Part shown: piece after piece, positions 8,060 through 17,574 of the stretch | Numbering within the stretch: position 1 is the stretch's first letter | How the letters are laid out: the number at the start of each line of letters is the position of its first letter | Assembly (NCBI GenBank): GCA_023406965.1 | Contig: JAEXTI010000397.1 | Span: 1 to 19,961 of the forward strand | Direction of reading: 5' to 3' | DNA from: Chloroflexota bacterium | GTDB lineage: Bacteria; Chloroflexota; Anaerolineae; Anaerolineales; Anaerolineaceae | DNA: 19,961 bases | Translations under genes and position numbers: made by a program | The notes under the pieces: generated by a model | What the model saw: the letters and a program-made list of their open reading frames with translations, nothing else | The model's database searches: none | What the model was told of the DNA's origin: nothing

Positions 8060-8950
8060 ATGAATTCGACGAGCAACCCTTCTGCATCCCGCCCATTCTC
8101 GCTGGGACTGTACCTATTGATCGTGTTTGGGCTCTCCTGGCCGTTTCTGATCGTCAGTGCCATCTGGGCCAATACCTTCACCTCCACGATGGTCCTGAAC
8201 GGAATCGCGATGGTGATGGTCACCGTAGCAACCTACATCGCCGGGCGGTTCGTCTTTCGTGATGGTTTTGCCGGCGCCGGCTGGCGCTGGGGAAACTGGA
8301 AGCAGCACCTGATCGTGCTTGGCCTGGTAGCGCTGCTCTTCATCTTTCCCACGTTGGTGCGCGCCATCACGGGCAGCATCGCCCCGGGCGATGTGAACAA
8401 CTCTAAGTGGATCTTGCTGGTAGTGCTCCCGCTGATCACCCTGATCCCTGGTTTCGGCGAGGAGTTTGGCTGGCGCGGCTACATGCTGCCCCGCATCGCC
8501 CGTCGCACAAGCGCGCGCAAAGCCGTGACCATCCACGCCATCATCTGGTGGGCGTGGCACCTGCCGGCTCTTCTCATCCCCGCCGTGCGGACTGGAATTG
8601 CGTCCGCGGCTGATACAGGAATTCCGGCGTGGCTTTCGGCCCTTATTGTGGGCATCACCATGCTGCTCGTTTCCGCAATCCCTGCCATCCTCCACGCGGT
8701 TGTCTTTGCCTACATCTGGGCTCGCAGCCGCAGCCTGGCGGTCGCCACGGTGTATCACGCCGCCTATGACGGTGTGCGCGATTCGCTTTCGCTGATCCTG
8801 GGCTTGCCGGCTGGGGTCACCCTGTGGTCCAGTCTGGTGATCTCGGTGCTGGGCATCATCTTCCTGTGGAAGGGCGATTGGACAAATCTCACTGCTCCCG
8901 ACCCCGCCCCGCAGCCAACCTGGCTGGGCAAACAGCCTTCTGAAGGTTAG
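8060..8950 (+). CDS. CPBP (Abi/Rce1-type) intramembrane glutamic metalloprotease
   Basis: 296 residues, polytopic. Motif 1 is GFGEEFGWRGYMLPR with the paired glutamates 134-135 and the downstream Arg. Motif 2 is WWAWHLP with His167. Later polar sites are His212 (LHAVVFAY) and His233 (VYHAAYDG). These define the CPBP family that includes eukaryotic Rce1 and bacterial immunity/Abi proteins; most bacterial members have unknown substrates. The start ATG 8060 follows AAAGGA. It is flanked by a terminator upstream and about 250 nt of noncoding DNA downstream. No bacteriocin-like gene is adjacent, so an immunity role is not supported by context. Confidence 0.93.
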   Translation: MNSTSNPSASRPFSLGLYLLIVFGLSWPFLIVSAIWANTFTSTMVLNGIAMVMVTVATYIAGRFVFRDGFAGAGWRWGNWKQHLIVLGLVALLFIFPTLVRAITGSIAPGDVNNSKWILLVVLPLITLIPGFGEEFGWRGYMLPRIARRTSARKAVTIHAIIWWAWHLPALLIPAVRTGIASAADTGIPAWLSALIVGITMLLVSAIPAILHAVVFAYIWARSRSLAVATVYHAAYDGVRDSLSLILGLPAGVTLWSSLVISVLGIIFLWKGDWTNLTAPDPAPQPTWLGKQPSEG

Positions 8951-9025
8951 GCGAATCGATCGAATATCTGCGGACTCATCGCGCCTGGTGTGCTTTTTTT
9001 AACATCTATCACCCTTTTTTCATAC

Positions 9026-9043
9026 TTGTGACTATTTACACTA
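9026..9043. promoter_or_regulatory. Candidate Rex operator upstream of rex
   Basis: TTGTGACTATTTACACTA matches the usual Rex-operator consensus TTGTGAA-N4-TTCACAA at 11 of 14 defined positions and sits 157 nt before the rex start. Many rex genes are autoregulated. A second perfect dyad, TATCAT-TT-ATGATA (9047-9060), follows directly and contains -10-like hexamers. Confidence 0.5.
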
Positions 9044-9200
9044 ATCTATCATTTATGATAAAGTAAATACGATTTCTGCTTATCCTAAGCTTTCAGGGTC
9101 TCCAGGAATTGGCATGGCAGGTCCCTTGTTTGGGGTGAGAGAGCCGCCTTTCAATGGGCTGCAACACCTATGGTGAAAAGGGCTGATTTTGAGGTAAAGC

Positions 9201-9821
9201 ATGACAGATCGAGATATACCAGATATTGTCGTCGGGCGCTTACCGCGCTACTTGCAGGCCCTGGAGCACATGCAGCTTAGTGGCATTCACACAACCTCCT
9301 CCCAGGAACTGGGCGACATTGTGGGCGTCTCGGCGGCGCAAATCCGCAAAGACCTCTCCCAGTATGGCGAATTTGGCAAACAGGGAAAAGGCTATTCTGT
9401 CCCCTACCTCGTTCATCAACTCCAGCAAATCCTCAAGGTGGATCGCGTCTGGCCCCTGGCCCTTGTTGGCGCGGGCAACCTGGGTCACGCCATCGCCAAC
9501 TACCCGGGTTTTGGCCAGCACGGCTTCCGGGTCACCCTCATCTTTGACAATGACCCCGCCCACATCGGTACTCGCATCGGTCCGCTCACCGTTCAGGACT
9601 CGGCCCATTTGGTGCCCGTCCTGCGTGAGAAAAAGATCAAAATCGCCATGCTCACCGTGCCTGTCCCCGCGGCCCAGGCTGTGACTGATCAACTGGTCGA
9701 AGCCGGAGTGCGCGCCATTCTCAACTACGCGTCCATCACCCTCAACGTCCCCGACCACGTTCACGTGCAGTATATCGACCCCATCATATACCTGCAGCGC
9801 ATGACCTATTACCTGGACTGA
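9201..9821 (+). CDS. rex: Redox-sensing transcriptional repressor Rex
   Basis: 206 residues, normal length. An N-terminal winged helix (about 7-75) includes RLPRYLQAL, the recognition-helix region VSAAQIRKDLSQYG and the family hallmark GEFGKQGKGY. A C-terminal Rossmann domain has the dinucleotide motif VGAGNLG (89-95), and FDNDP (115-119) closes the second strand. Rex senses NADH/NAD+ and derepresses fermentative, respiratory and energy genes when NADH is high. The start follows GAGGT (9191-9195). A Rex-like operator lies upstream, and a half-site lies at the promoter of the ATP synthase cluster in this window. The gene is convergent with the MreB-like gene. Identification is secure. Confidence 0.96.
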   Translation: MTDRDIPDIVVGRLPRYLQALEHMQLSGIHTTSSQELGDIVGVSAAQIRKDLSQYGEFGKQGKGYSVPYLVHQLQQILKVDRVWPLALVGAGNLGHAIANYPGFGQHGFRVTLIFDNDPAHIGTRIGPLTVQDSAHLVPVLREKKIKIAMLTVPVPAAQAVTDQLVEAGVRAILNYASITLNVPDHVHVQYIDPIIYLQRMTYYLD

Positions 9822-9832
9822 TCCACATCTCC

Positions 9833-9885
9833 CATCAAAAACAATCCCGGCGAACGCCACGCGTTTGCCGGGATTGTTTTTGATG
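9833..9885. terminator. Bidirectional terminator between rex and the MreB-like gene
   Basis: A perfect 19-bp stem (9833-9851 with 9867-9885) is extended by six more pairs (one G-U) to a CAC loop. Both outer ends give T-runs in the respective RNAs (GATTGTTTTTG in either reading), so it can stop transcription from both sides of this 67-nt convergent gap. Confidence 0.92.
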
Positions 9886-9888
9886 ATC

Positions 9889-10899
9889 TTATGTCGGCAT
9901 CAAACTGCGCGACAGCGCCGCGCGCATTCCCAGCGCTCGCGCCGCCCCCTCGGCTGTGCAGGTGGTCGGATTATCCACCTGGTAGGCTGGAATGCCCAGC
10001 GCCTTTGTCAGATACTTGTCGATGCCTCGCATCAAGGCCACCCCGCCACATAAGGCTACGCCTCGATCGATGATATCAGCGATCAATTCCGGCGGAGTGC
10101 GCTCCAAAACGCGCCGGGCACAATTCACCAGTTCCTGAAGCGGTTCCTGCAGCGCGTCGACAATATCGTCGGAGGTCAACGCCACAGGTCGCGGCAAACC
10201 GGTCACCTGGTCCTGGCCCTGAACTTCCATGGTCTGTTGAATTTCTTGCGGCACCGCCGCGCCGATTTTGATTTTCAATTGCTCCGCTGTCGGCTGGCCA
10301 ATGATCACGCCGTATTTCTTGCGCACGTAATCTGCAATGGCATCGTCCATGCGCAGCCCGCCGGTGCGCAGCGTCTCAGCGCGCACGATATCGTTCATGG
10401 CCAGCACCGCCGCCTGGAAGGTACCCCCGCCCAGCAGCAGGATCATATTGCCCGATGGGGTCATAATAGGCAAATCCACGCCCAAAGCAGCAGCCAGTGG
10501 CTGGGGGACGATATACACCTCGCGCGGCCCAGCTCCCAACCCGGCCTCGTGCACGGCGCGACTTTCCACGCTCGTAATTCCATACGGCGCGGTCAGCATG
10601 ATCCGCGGCGGGAACAACATCATCGCTCCAGCCACGTTGCGCACCGTGCGTTTGAGCAGCTTCTCGGTAATCTCGTATTCGGCAATCACGCCATTACGCA
10701 GTGGGCGCACCACTTCAAGCGTGTCAGACACGCGTCCATACATATCCCGGGCAGCTTTGCCCGTTTCTACGATTTTCTGTTCATTTACGACAATCGCCAC
10801 CACGGTCGGCTCTTCGACCAGCACCTGGTTGCCTTCGACGACCACCGTATTACATGTCCCCAGGTCAATTCCTAACTCTCGGGTAAATAATGAAGGCAT
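9889..10899 (-). CDS. MreB-like actin-family protein with altered ATPase site
   Basis: 336 residues, the usual MreB length, with MreB-like order throughout. The phosphate-1 loop is GIDLGTCNT (10-18). Then come VVRPLRNGVIAEYEITEKLL, RAVHEAGLGAGPREVYIV, GGLRMDDAIADYVRKKYG and the C-terminal CGGVALMRGIDKYL. Against typical MreB (recalled, not aligned by program) the active site is changed. The conserved acidic pair in IEEP.AAA is replaced by Pro132-Gln133, and VDIGGGTTE becomes LLLGGGTFQ (Asp to Leu155, Thr to Phe161, Glu to Gln162). ATP may bind, but hydrolysis is doubtful. MreB organises cell-wall synthesis at the membrane; this could be a structural or regulatory paralogue. AGAAAGGG lies about 11 nt before ATG 10899. 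No mreC/mreD is adjacent. Confidence 0.9.
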   Translation of the reverse strand: MPSLFTRELGIDLGTCNTVVVEGNQVLVEEPTVVAIVVNEQKIVETGKAARDMYGRVSDTLEVVRPLRNGVIAEYEITEKLLKRTVRNVAGAMMLFPPRIMLTAPYGITSVESRAVHEAGLGAGPREVYIVPQPLAAALGVDLPIMTPSGNMILLLGGGTFQAAVLAMNDIVRAETLRTGGLRMDDAIADYVRKKYGVIIGQPTAEQLKIKIGAAVPQEIQQTMEVQGQDQVTGLPRPVALTSDDIVDALQEPLQELVNCARRVLERTPPELIADIIDRGVALCGGVALMRGIDKYLTKALGIPAYQVDNPTTCTAEGAARALGMRAALSRSLMPT

Positions 10900-10932
10900 C
10901 GGTTACAAATCCCTTTCTAAAAGTATGCCTGA

Positions 10933-10941
10933 ATTGTATCA
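10933..10941 (-). promoter_or_regulatory. Candidate extended -10 promoter of the MreB-like gene
   Basis: On the minus strand the sequence reads TGATACAAT, an extended -10 (TGn then TACAAT, 5 of 6), 33 nt before the start codon. The -35 position is poor. Confidence 0.5.
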
Positions 10942-11117
10942 GTTTTCACGAAAAAAAGTGCCCGTGGCAGATTACATTTTATTAAGGTTTAAGATCACCC
11001 AAATCCAAAGCGATCAATTGGGAATCGGCCTGATGAAACCCGACCACGGCAACTTCCATTAAACCTGAAAGGCATCCTGTAGCGGCGAGGCGAGATTCGA
11101 CAGGACAATCAACACAG

Positions 11118-11167
11118 CAATAAACAAATTCGCCACCAATACTCATTGGCGGCGAATTTGTTTATTG
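11118..11167 (-). terminator. Long hairpin ending the atpAGDC transcript
   Basis: Arms 11118-11140 and 11145-11167 pair at 22 of 23 positions over a 4-nt loop, starting 5 nt after the atpC stop. The descending arm on the minus strand ends TTTGTTTATTG, a T-rich but interrupted tail. It probably terminates or protects the operon mRNA. Confidence 0.7.
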
Positions 11168-11172
11168 AAAAA

Positions 11173-11589
11173 TTATCGAGCGCGCTTGTAACGGCGTGCC
11201 GCGTCGATGCGCAAATTAGAGCGCTTCAGCGCTGCTTGAATCTTGAGATAGGAGTCGGTATCCTTGCCGGCGCCTGCCTTCAAGGCCTGTTCGGCCCGCA
11301 CGCGCGCCTCTTCGGCCCGTTGCAGGTTGATCTCGTTGATGTTTTCTGCCGCATCCGCCAGCACGGTCACCTGGTCAGGTTGCACCTCCGCCACCCCACC
11401 GGCCACGGTAAACACGCTCTCCTGGCTGCCTTCGCGCACCCGGATGATGCCATACTGCAACACCGTCAGCAGCGGCGTGTGGTGCGGGAGAATACCCATC
11501 ACCCCATCCCCGCCCGGCAGGATGACCATATCAGCATCGCCTGAGTAGACGATCCGGTCTTGCGAGACAATTTCACAGCGGATAGGCAT
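11173..11589 (-). CDS. atpC: F1F0 ATP synthase subunit epsilon
   Basis: 138 residues, matching the bacterial norm. The N-terminal beta-sandwich (1-85) contains CEIVSQDRIVYSGDADMVILPG, GVMGILPHHTPLLT and GGVAEVQPDQVTVLAD. A C-terminal two-helix region rich in Ala/Arg/Glu (about 88-138) follows. Epsilon joins the rotor stalk and its helices can inhibit ATP hydrolysis. GAAGGAG precedes the ATG, and the gene starts 15 nt after atpD, so it is the last gene of the cluster. Confidence 0.96.
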   Translation of the reverse strand: MPIRCEIVSQDRIVYSGDADMVILPGGDGVMGILPHHTPLLTVLQYGIIRVREGSQESVFTVAGGVAEVQPDQVTVLADAAENINEINLQRAEEARVRAEQALKAGAGKDTDSYLKIQAALKRSNLRIDAARRYKRAR

Positions 11590-11604
11590 TTGCGGCTCCT
11601 TCTC

Positions 11605-13903
<2,299 letters not shown>

Positions 13904-13914
13904 CAGTACCCCGC

Positions 13915-15582
13915 TTAAGCCGTCAACCAGGTCGCGTTATAAGCCTGAACCGCTTCTCGCAGTTTGACTTCCACATCCTCCAGGATGCGTTTGTTCTCAA
14001 GAATGCTCTTGCCGATTTCCGGATGGCTGGTTTCCATGTAGCGGATAAACCCTTGCTCCCAGGCGCGCATCTTCTCCAGCGGGATCTGGTCGGTGAAGCC
14101 GTTCGTGCCGGCAAACAAGGCCATCACTTCGTTCTCCAAAGACACCGGCTCGTATTGGGCCTGCTTGAGCATCTCCTGCAAATGCTGCCCGCGCACCAAT
14201 TGCGTCTGGGTAGCTTTATCCAGGCTATCGCTAAATTGCGCAAAAGCCGCCAGGGCGCGGTAGGAAGCCATGTCCAGGCGCAAGCGCCCGGCCACCTGGC
14301 GGATGGCTTTGGTCTGGGCGGAGCCGCCCACCCGCGAAACCGAGATGCCCACGTTGATCGCCGGGCGGATGCCCGCGTTAAACAGGTCGGACTCGAGGTA
14401 GATCTGCCCATCTGTGATCGAAATCACGTTGGTCGGCACGTAAGCCGACACGTCGCCCAGCAAGGTCTCGATGATCGGCAGAGCGGTCTGGGAGCCGCCG
14501 CTGCCCTGCACCTTCACCACCTTGCAGTTCTCCGGCGAGGACATCCGCTTCAACGCCTCTTCTGCATGATGTTTCGAAATTGGGCCGTCGTAAACCTGAC
14601 CGTCTACGCTCTCGCCGGCCAGGGCCGTCTCGCCCGAGAAATTCGCCGGGACAATCACGTACTTGTCGGCCAGGCGCACGGCGCGTTCGAGAAGTCGCGA
14701 GTGCAAGTAGAACAAGTCGCCCGGATACGCCTCGCGACCCGGCGGGCGCCGCAGAAGCAGGGATACCTGCCGGTAAGCCCAGGCGTGCTTGCTCAAATCG
14801 TCATAAACCACCAGGGCATCCTTGCCCTGCTCCATAAACTCCTCGCCAATGGCACAGCCCGAGTACGGGGCAATATATTGCATGGCCGCCGTCTCATCCG
14901 CTGCCGCCATCACCACCACGGTATGCTCCATCGCCCCGTAGCGTTCCAGCAAGGCAACCGTGCGTGCCACGGTCGATTTCTTCTGACCAATGGCGACGTA
15001 GACACAAACAATGCCTTTGCCCTTTTGATTGATGATCGTATCAATGGCGATGGCCGATTTGCCCGTCTGGCGGTCGCCAATGATCAGTTCGCGTTGCCCT
15101 CGCCCGATCGGGATCATCGCATCGATGGCCTTCAAGCCCGTCTGAACGGGCGTATCCACATCCTGGCGGGCAATCACGCCGGCCGCAATGCGTTCGATCG
15201 GACGGTAAGCGCTAAAATCCAGGGCTCCCTTGCCGTCCACCGGCTCGCCCAATGCATTCACTACGCGCCCAATCAAGCCGTTGCCAACCGGCACCGAGGC
15301 AATGCGCCCGGTGGAGTGCACCAGCATGCCTTCTCTTACCGATGTGTAATCACCCAGGATGATGATACCCACCGATTCGCGTTCCAGGCTGAAGGCAATC
15401 CCCATGACCCCATTCTCAAACTCAACCAGTTCTTGCGAGCGCACTTTCGCCAATCCGTCCGCGCGGGCAATGCCATCCCCCGCCTCGATTACCGTCCCAA
15501 GGTCACGTACTTCAAGCTCGGGCTGGTAAGTTTGGATTTTTTCTTGTAATTCACTGCTGAGCTTTTGAACCAGATCTGACAT
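13915..15582 (-). CDS. atpA: F1F0 ATP synthase subunit alpha (with internal insertion)
   Basis: 555 residues, against about 502-513 in E. coli and Bacillus. The P-loop GDRQTGKS is at 169-176, the same position as in E. coli. The arginine finger in [13 protein letters not shown] is Arg417, where E. coli has Arg373, giving a net insertion of about 44 residues. It lies around residues 308-360, between RLADKY and [12 protein letters not shown], and contains [19 protein letters not shown]. Start ATG 15582 ([13 protein letters not shown]) has GGAGG 6 nt upstream. The more upstream in-frame ATG at 15651 lies inside the -10 box and cannot be used. First gene of atpA-atpG-atpD-atpC; the delta gene normally just upstream is absent. 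Confidence 0.97.
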   Translation of the reverse strand: MSDLVQKLSSELQEKIQTYQPELEVRDLGTVIEAGDGIARADGLAKVRSQELVEFENGVMGIAFSLERESVGIIILGDYTSVREGMLVHSTGRIASVPVGNGLIGRVVNALGEPVDGKGALDFSAYRPIERIAAGVIARQDVDTPVQTGLKAIDAMIPIGRGQRELIIGDRQTGKSAIAIDTIINQKGKGIVCVYVAIGQKKSTVARTVALLERYGAMEHTVVVMAAADETAAMQYIAPYSGCAIGEEFMEQGKDALVVYDDLSKHAWAYRQVSLLLRRPPGREAYPGDLFYLHSRLLERAVRLADKYVIVPANFSGETALAGESVDGQVYDGPISKHHAEEALKRMSSPENCKVVKVQGSGGSQTALPIIETLLGDVSAYVPTNVISITDGQIYLESDLFNAGIRPAINVGISVSRVGGSAQTKAIRQVAGRLRLDMASYRALAAFAQFSDSLDKATQTQLVRGQHLQEMLKQAQYEPVSLENEVMALFAGTNGFTDQIPLEKMRAWEQGFIRYMETSHPEIGKSILENKRILEDVEVKLREAVQAYNATWLTA

Positions 15583-15636
15583 TGAACCTCCACGTGGCAA
15601 TTCGGGCGCACCCACTAAATTTCCGATTGAACCGAT

Positions 15637-15643
15637 TTGTGAA
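15637..15643. promoter_or_regulatory. Rex half-site at the atpA transcription start
   Basis: TTGTGAA, one full arm of the Rex operator consensus, lies just downstream of the atpA -10 box. The second arm is not conserved. Rex control of atp operons is known in some actinobacteria; here it is only a suggestion. Confidence 0.25.
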
Positions 15644-15646
15644 CCT

Positions 15647-15675
15647 ATCATACCTGAAAGGTATACAATTGTCCA
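15647..15675 (-). promoter_or_regulatory. Sigma70-type promoter of the atpAGDC cluster
   Basis: On the minus strand: TGGACA (15675-15670, 5 of 6), 17-nt spacer, TATGAT (15652-15647, 5 of 6). It lies in the 116-nt gap between ruvA and atpA and shows that the F1 genes have their own promoter. A 6-3-6 dyad ATACCT-GAA-AGGTAT (15650-15664, + strand) overlaps the -10 and spacer and may be an operator. Confidence 0.8.
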
Positions 15676-15698
15676 GTTTCACCCTTTACAAACCATGT

Positions 15699-16271
15699 TT
15701 ACGAGAAAAACTGCAGCGCAATCCGCAATCGTTCTTCCACATCCGGCGGAGCATCCCGCGGGATAGATTGCAGCGCCGCCTGCGCTTCCACCACGCTGTA
15801 GCCCAGGCTGGTCAGCGCATCCAAAACAGCTTCGTCTGTATCGCTCACGCCGCTCACTGCTTCCAACCCGTCCCCCTTGATCTTGCCCTGCAGGTGCAAG
15901 AGAATCTTTTGGGCGTTACGCTTGCCCACGCCAGGCACCCGCGCAAACACATCCGCCTGCTCACTCAACACCGCCCGGCGAATGGCATCGGTAGAAAGCG
16001 TCGAAAGGATAGCCAGCCCAATGCGCGGCCCCACCCCGCTCACCCCCAGCAGGAGGATGAAGAACTCGCGCTCGGTTTCCACCTCAAAGCCATACAGGGC
16101 CAATAAATCCTCGCGCACCACCAGGTGCGTATGCAGTGAGACGTGTTCACCGATGCGTGCCTTGGCCCGCGTCTGGGCCGTCACATGCACCTGCAAACCC
16201 ACCCCGCCTACCATCACCACCAGCGTCCCCTCGGTCAGGGCGGCCACTGGTCCTTGGACAATTGCGATCAT
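15699..16271 (-). CDS. ruvA: Holliday junction branch migration protein RuvA
   Basis: 190 residues. An N-terminal OB-fold (1-62) contains VQGPVAAL and VGGVGLQVHV. A central pair of helix-hairpin-helix motifs (VSGVGPRIGLAIL at 77-89, VPGVGKRNAQKIL at 112-124) bind junction DNA. A short C-terminal domain (about 143-190: DEAVLDALTSLGYSVVEAQAAL) normally contacts the RuvB motor. Its ATG overlaps the methyltransferase stop codon (ATGA), and AGGAGGA lies inside the end of that gene. ruvB, often next, is not here; the following gene is atpA. Confidence 0.95.
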   Translation of the reverse strand: MIAIVQGPVAALTEGTLVVMVGGVGLQVHVTAQTRAKARIGEHVSLHTHLVVREDLLALYGFEVETEREFFILLLGVSGVGPRIGLAILSTLSTDAIRRAVLSEQADVFARVPGVGKRNAQKILLHLQGKIKGDGLEAVSGVSDTDEAVLDALTSLGYSVVEAQAALQSIPRDAPPDVEERLRIALQFFS

Positions 16272-17074
16272 GGTCTTCCTCCTGCGTCTCGCTGCTGGTT
16301 GAAAATCTCATAGAGTGTCACCGCCGTCGCCACAGCCAGGTTGAGCGAATCACTTTTCCCCACCATCGGGATGCGCACCAGGGCATCGCACAGCGCCAGA
16401 TGGCGTTCCTGCAAGCCCTGTCGCTCGCTGCCCATCAACAGCACCAGCCCAGCCGGGTAACGGTATTCGTGATAATCCATCTGCGCTGCCCCCGAAGTAC
16501 CCACCACGGGCGCGCCGCTGGATTGTTTCCAGGCGGCAAATTCTTCCAGGTTGCAACGCGCAATCTTCTGGTCAAACAGCGCGCCCATGCTGCCGCGCAC
16601 CGCCGAGGGGTCGTAAGGGTCGGTGGATTGGTCCAGCAGAATCACCCCTTGCCCGCCCACCGAATCATTGGTGCGCAAGATGGTGCCCAGGTTGCCAGGG
16701 TCGGCCACCGAATCCAGCGCCACCCAGGGCCTTCCCGGCGCCACGCGGACCTCCTCCAGGCTTGTCCAGCGCTGGCGCACCACGGCGGCAATCCCTTGCG
16801 GCCCGTCCTTGAGCGCCAACCGCTCGAACACCTCCCGGCTCACCTCCAGCACCTGCCCGCCCCGCGCGCCAAACTCTTCTACCAGCTTTTGCCCAAATTC
16901 GCTTCGCAGCAGCTCGGCGGCAAACACCAATGTCTCCACCTCGGCGCCCGCTTCCAGCGCTTCGCCCACAATGCGCAGCCCTTCCAGGTAGAACAGCCCG
17001 CTTTCCAGGCGGCCTTTGCGCTCCTGCAGCCGCCGGATGGCCTTGACCCGCTCATTGCTTGTGCTGGTAATCAT
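16268..17074 (-). CDS. SpoU/TrmH-family RNA 2'-O-methyltransferase
   Basis: 268 residues. An N-terminal substrate-recognition domain (about 1-100) contains ITSTSNERVKAIRRL and FYLEGLRIVGEAL. The SPOUT (trefoil-knot) domain has all three motifs: VADPGNLGTILRTND (123-137, Asn128 and Arg134), LLMGSERQGL (212-221, Glu217) and VRIPMVGKSDSLNLAVA (233-249, Ser243/Asn245). Members methylate ribose 2'-OH groups in rRNA or tRNA using S-adenosylmethionine; the exact target cannot be told from sequence. The start is ATG 17074, whose A-T-G shares bases with the ruvC stop (ATGA), which rules out the longer frame running into ruvC. It is wedged between ruvC and ruvA with overlaps at both ends, so expression is coupled to recombination genes. 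Confidence 0.93.
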   Translation of the reverse strand: MITSTSNERVKAIRRLQERKGRLESGLFYLEGLRIVGEALEAGAEVETLVFAAELLRSEFGQKLVEEFGARGGQVLEVSREVFERLALKDGPQGIAAVVRQRWTSLEEVRVAPGRPWVALDSVADPGNLGTILRTNDSVGGQGVILLDQSTDPYDPSAVRGSMGALFDQKIARCNLEEFAAWKQSSGAPVVGTSGAAQMDYHEYRYPAGLVLLMGSERQGLQERHLALCDALVRIPMVGKSDSLNLAVATAVTLYEIFNQQRDAGGRP

Positions 17075-17568
17075 GCCGGTAGCCCCCAACCGCTCATCCG
17101 GGCGCTGTGCTGGTGGCAAATGGCAATCGCCAGCGCATCGGCGGCATCATCCGGTTTGGGCAGTTTGTCCATGCGCAGTAAGGCCTGCACCATCACCTGC
17201 ACCTGGTGCTTATCCGCTCCGCCGTACCCGCTCACCGCCTGCTTCACTTCCATCGGTGTGTATTCAGCCACCGGCATGTGATGCTGTGCCATCGCCAGCA
17301 AGATCACTCCTCGCGCCTGCCCCACCGAAATGGCTGTGGTGACATTGCGCCGGAAAAACAACTTCTCCACCGCCCCGCAATCGGGATGGTGGAGAAGGAT
17401 GATCTCATTAAGACGATCGTAGAGCATTTGCAAACGTTCTTCCTGGGGCATACCCGCGGGAGTCAGGATGGCGCCGTATTCAATCAGAACCAGGTCGCCC
17501 TGCTCTGTCTCACGCACCAGGCCATATCCCGTCGTAGCTGTGCCGGGATCAATCCCCAGGACCAGCAT
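17071..17568 (-). CDS. ruvC: Crossover junction endodeoxyribonuclease RuvC
   Basis: 165 residues. The RNase H-like fold shows the four acidic catalytic residues: Asp7 in LGIDPGT, Glu68 in AVEKLFF, Asp141 and Asp144 in KPDDAADALAIA. RuvC cuts Holliday junctions symmetrically after RuvAB branch migration. The start ATG follows yebC by 6 nt, and the 3' end overlaps the methyltransferase start. Gene order yebC-ruvC-ruvA is common in bacteria; the inserted methyltransferase is not part of the standard arrangement. Confidence 0.96.
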   Translation of the reverse strand: MLVLGIDPGTATTGYGLVRETEQGDLVLIEYGAILTPAGMPQEERLQMLYDRLNEIILLHHPDCGAVEKLFFRRNVTTAISVGQARGVILLAMAQHHMPVAEYTPMEVKQAVSGYGGADKHQVQVMVQALLRMDKLPKPDDAADALAIAICHQHSARMSGWGLPA

Positions 17569-17574
17569 ACCCGG

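Noticed and set aside
10982..11059. 25-codon frame on the minus strand between atpC and the MreB-like gene
   Set aside because: Only a weak AGG upstream, no known family, and it sits in a leader region after a terminator hairpin. It could be real but cannot be supported.
15583..15651. N-terminal extension of atpA from an upstream ATG
   Set aside because: That ATG is part of the -10 box (TATGAT), so it would not be in the mRNA. GGAGG before 15582 marks the true start.
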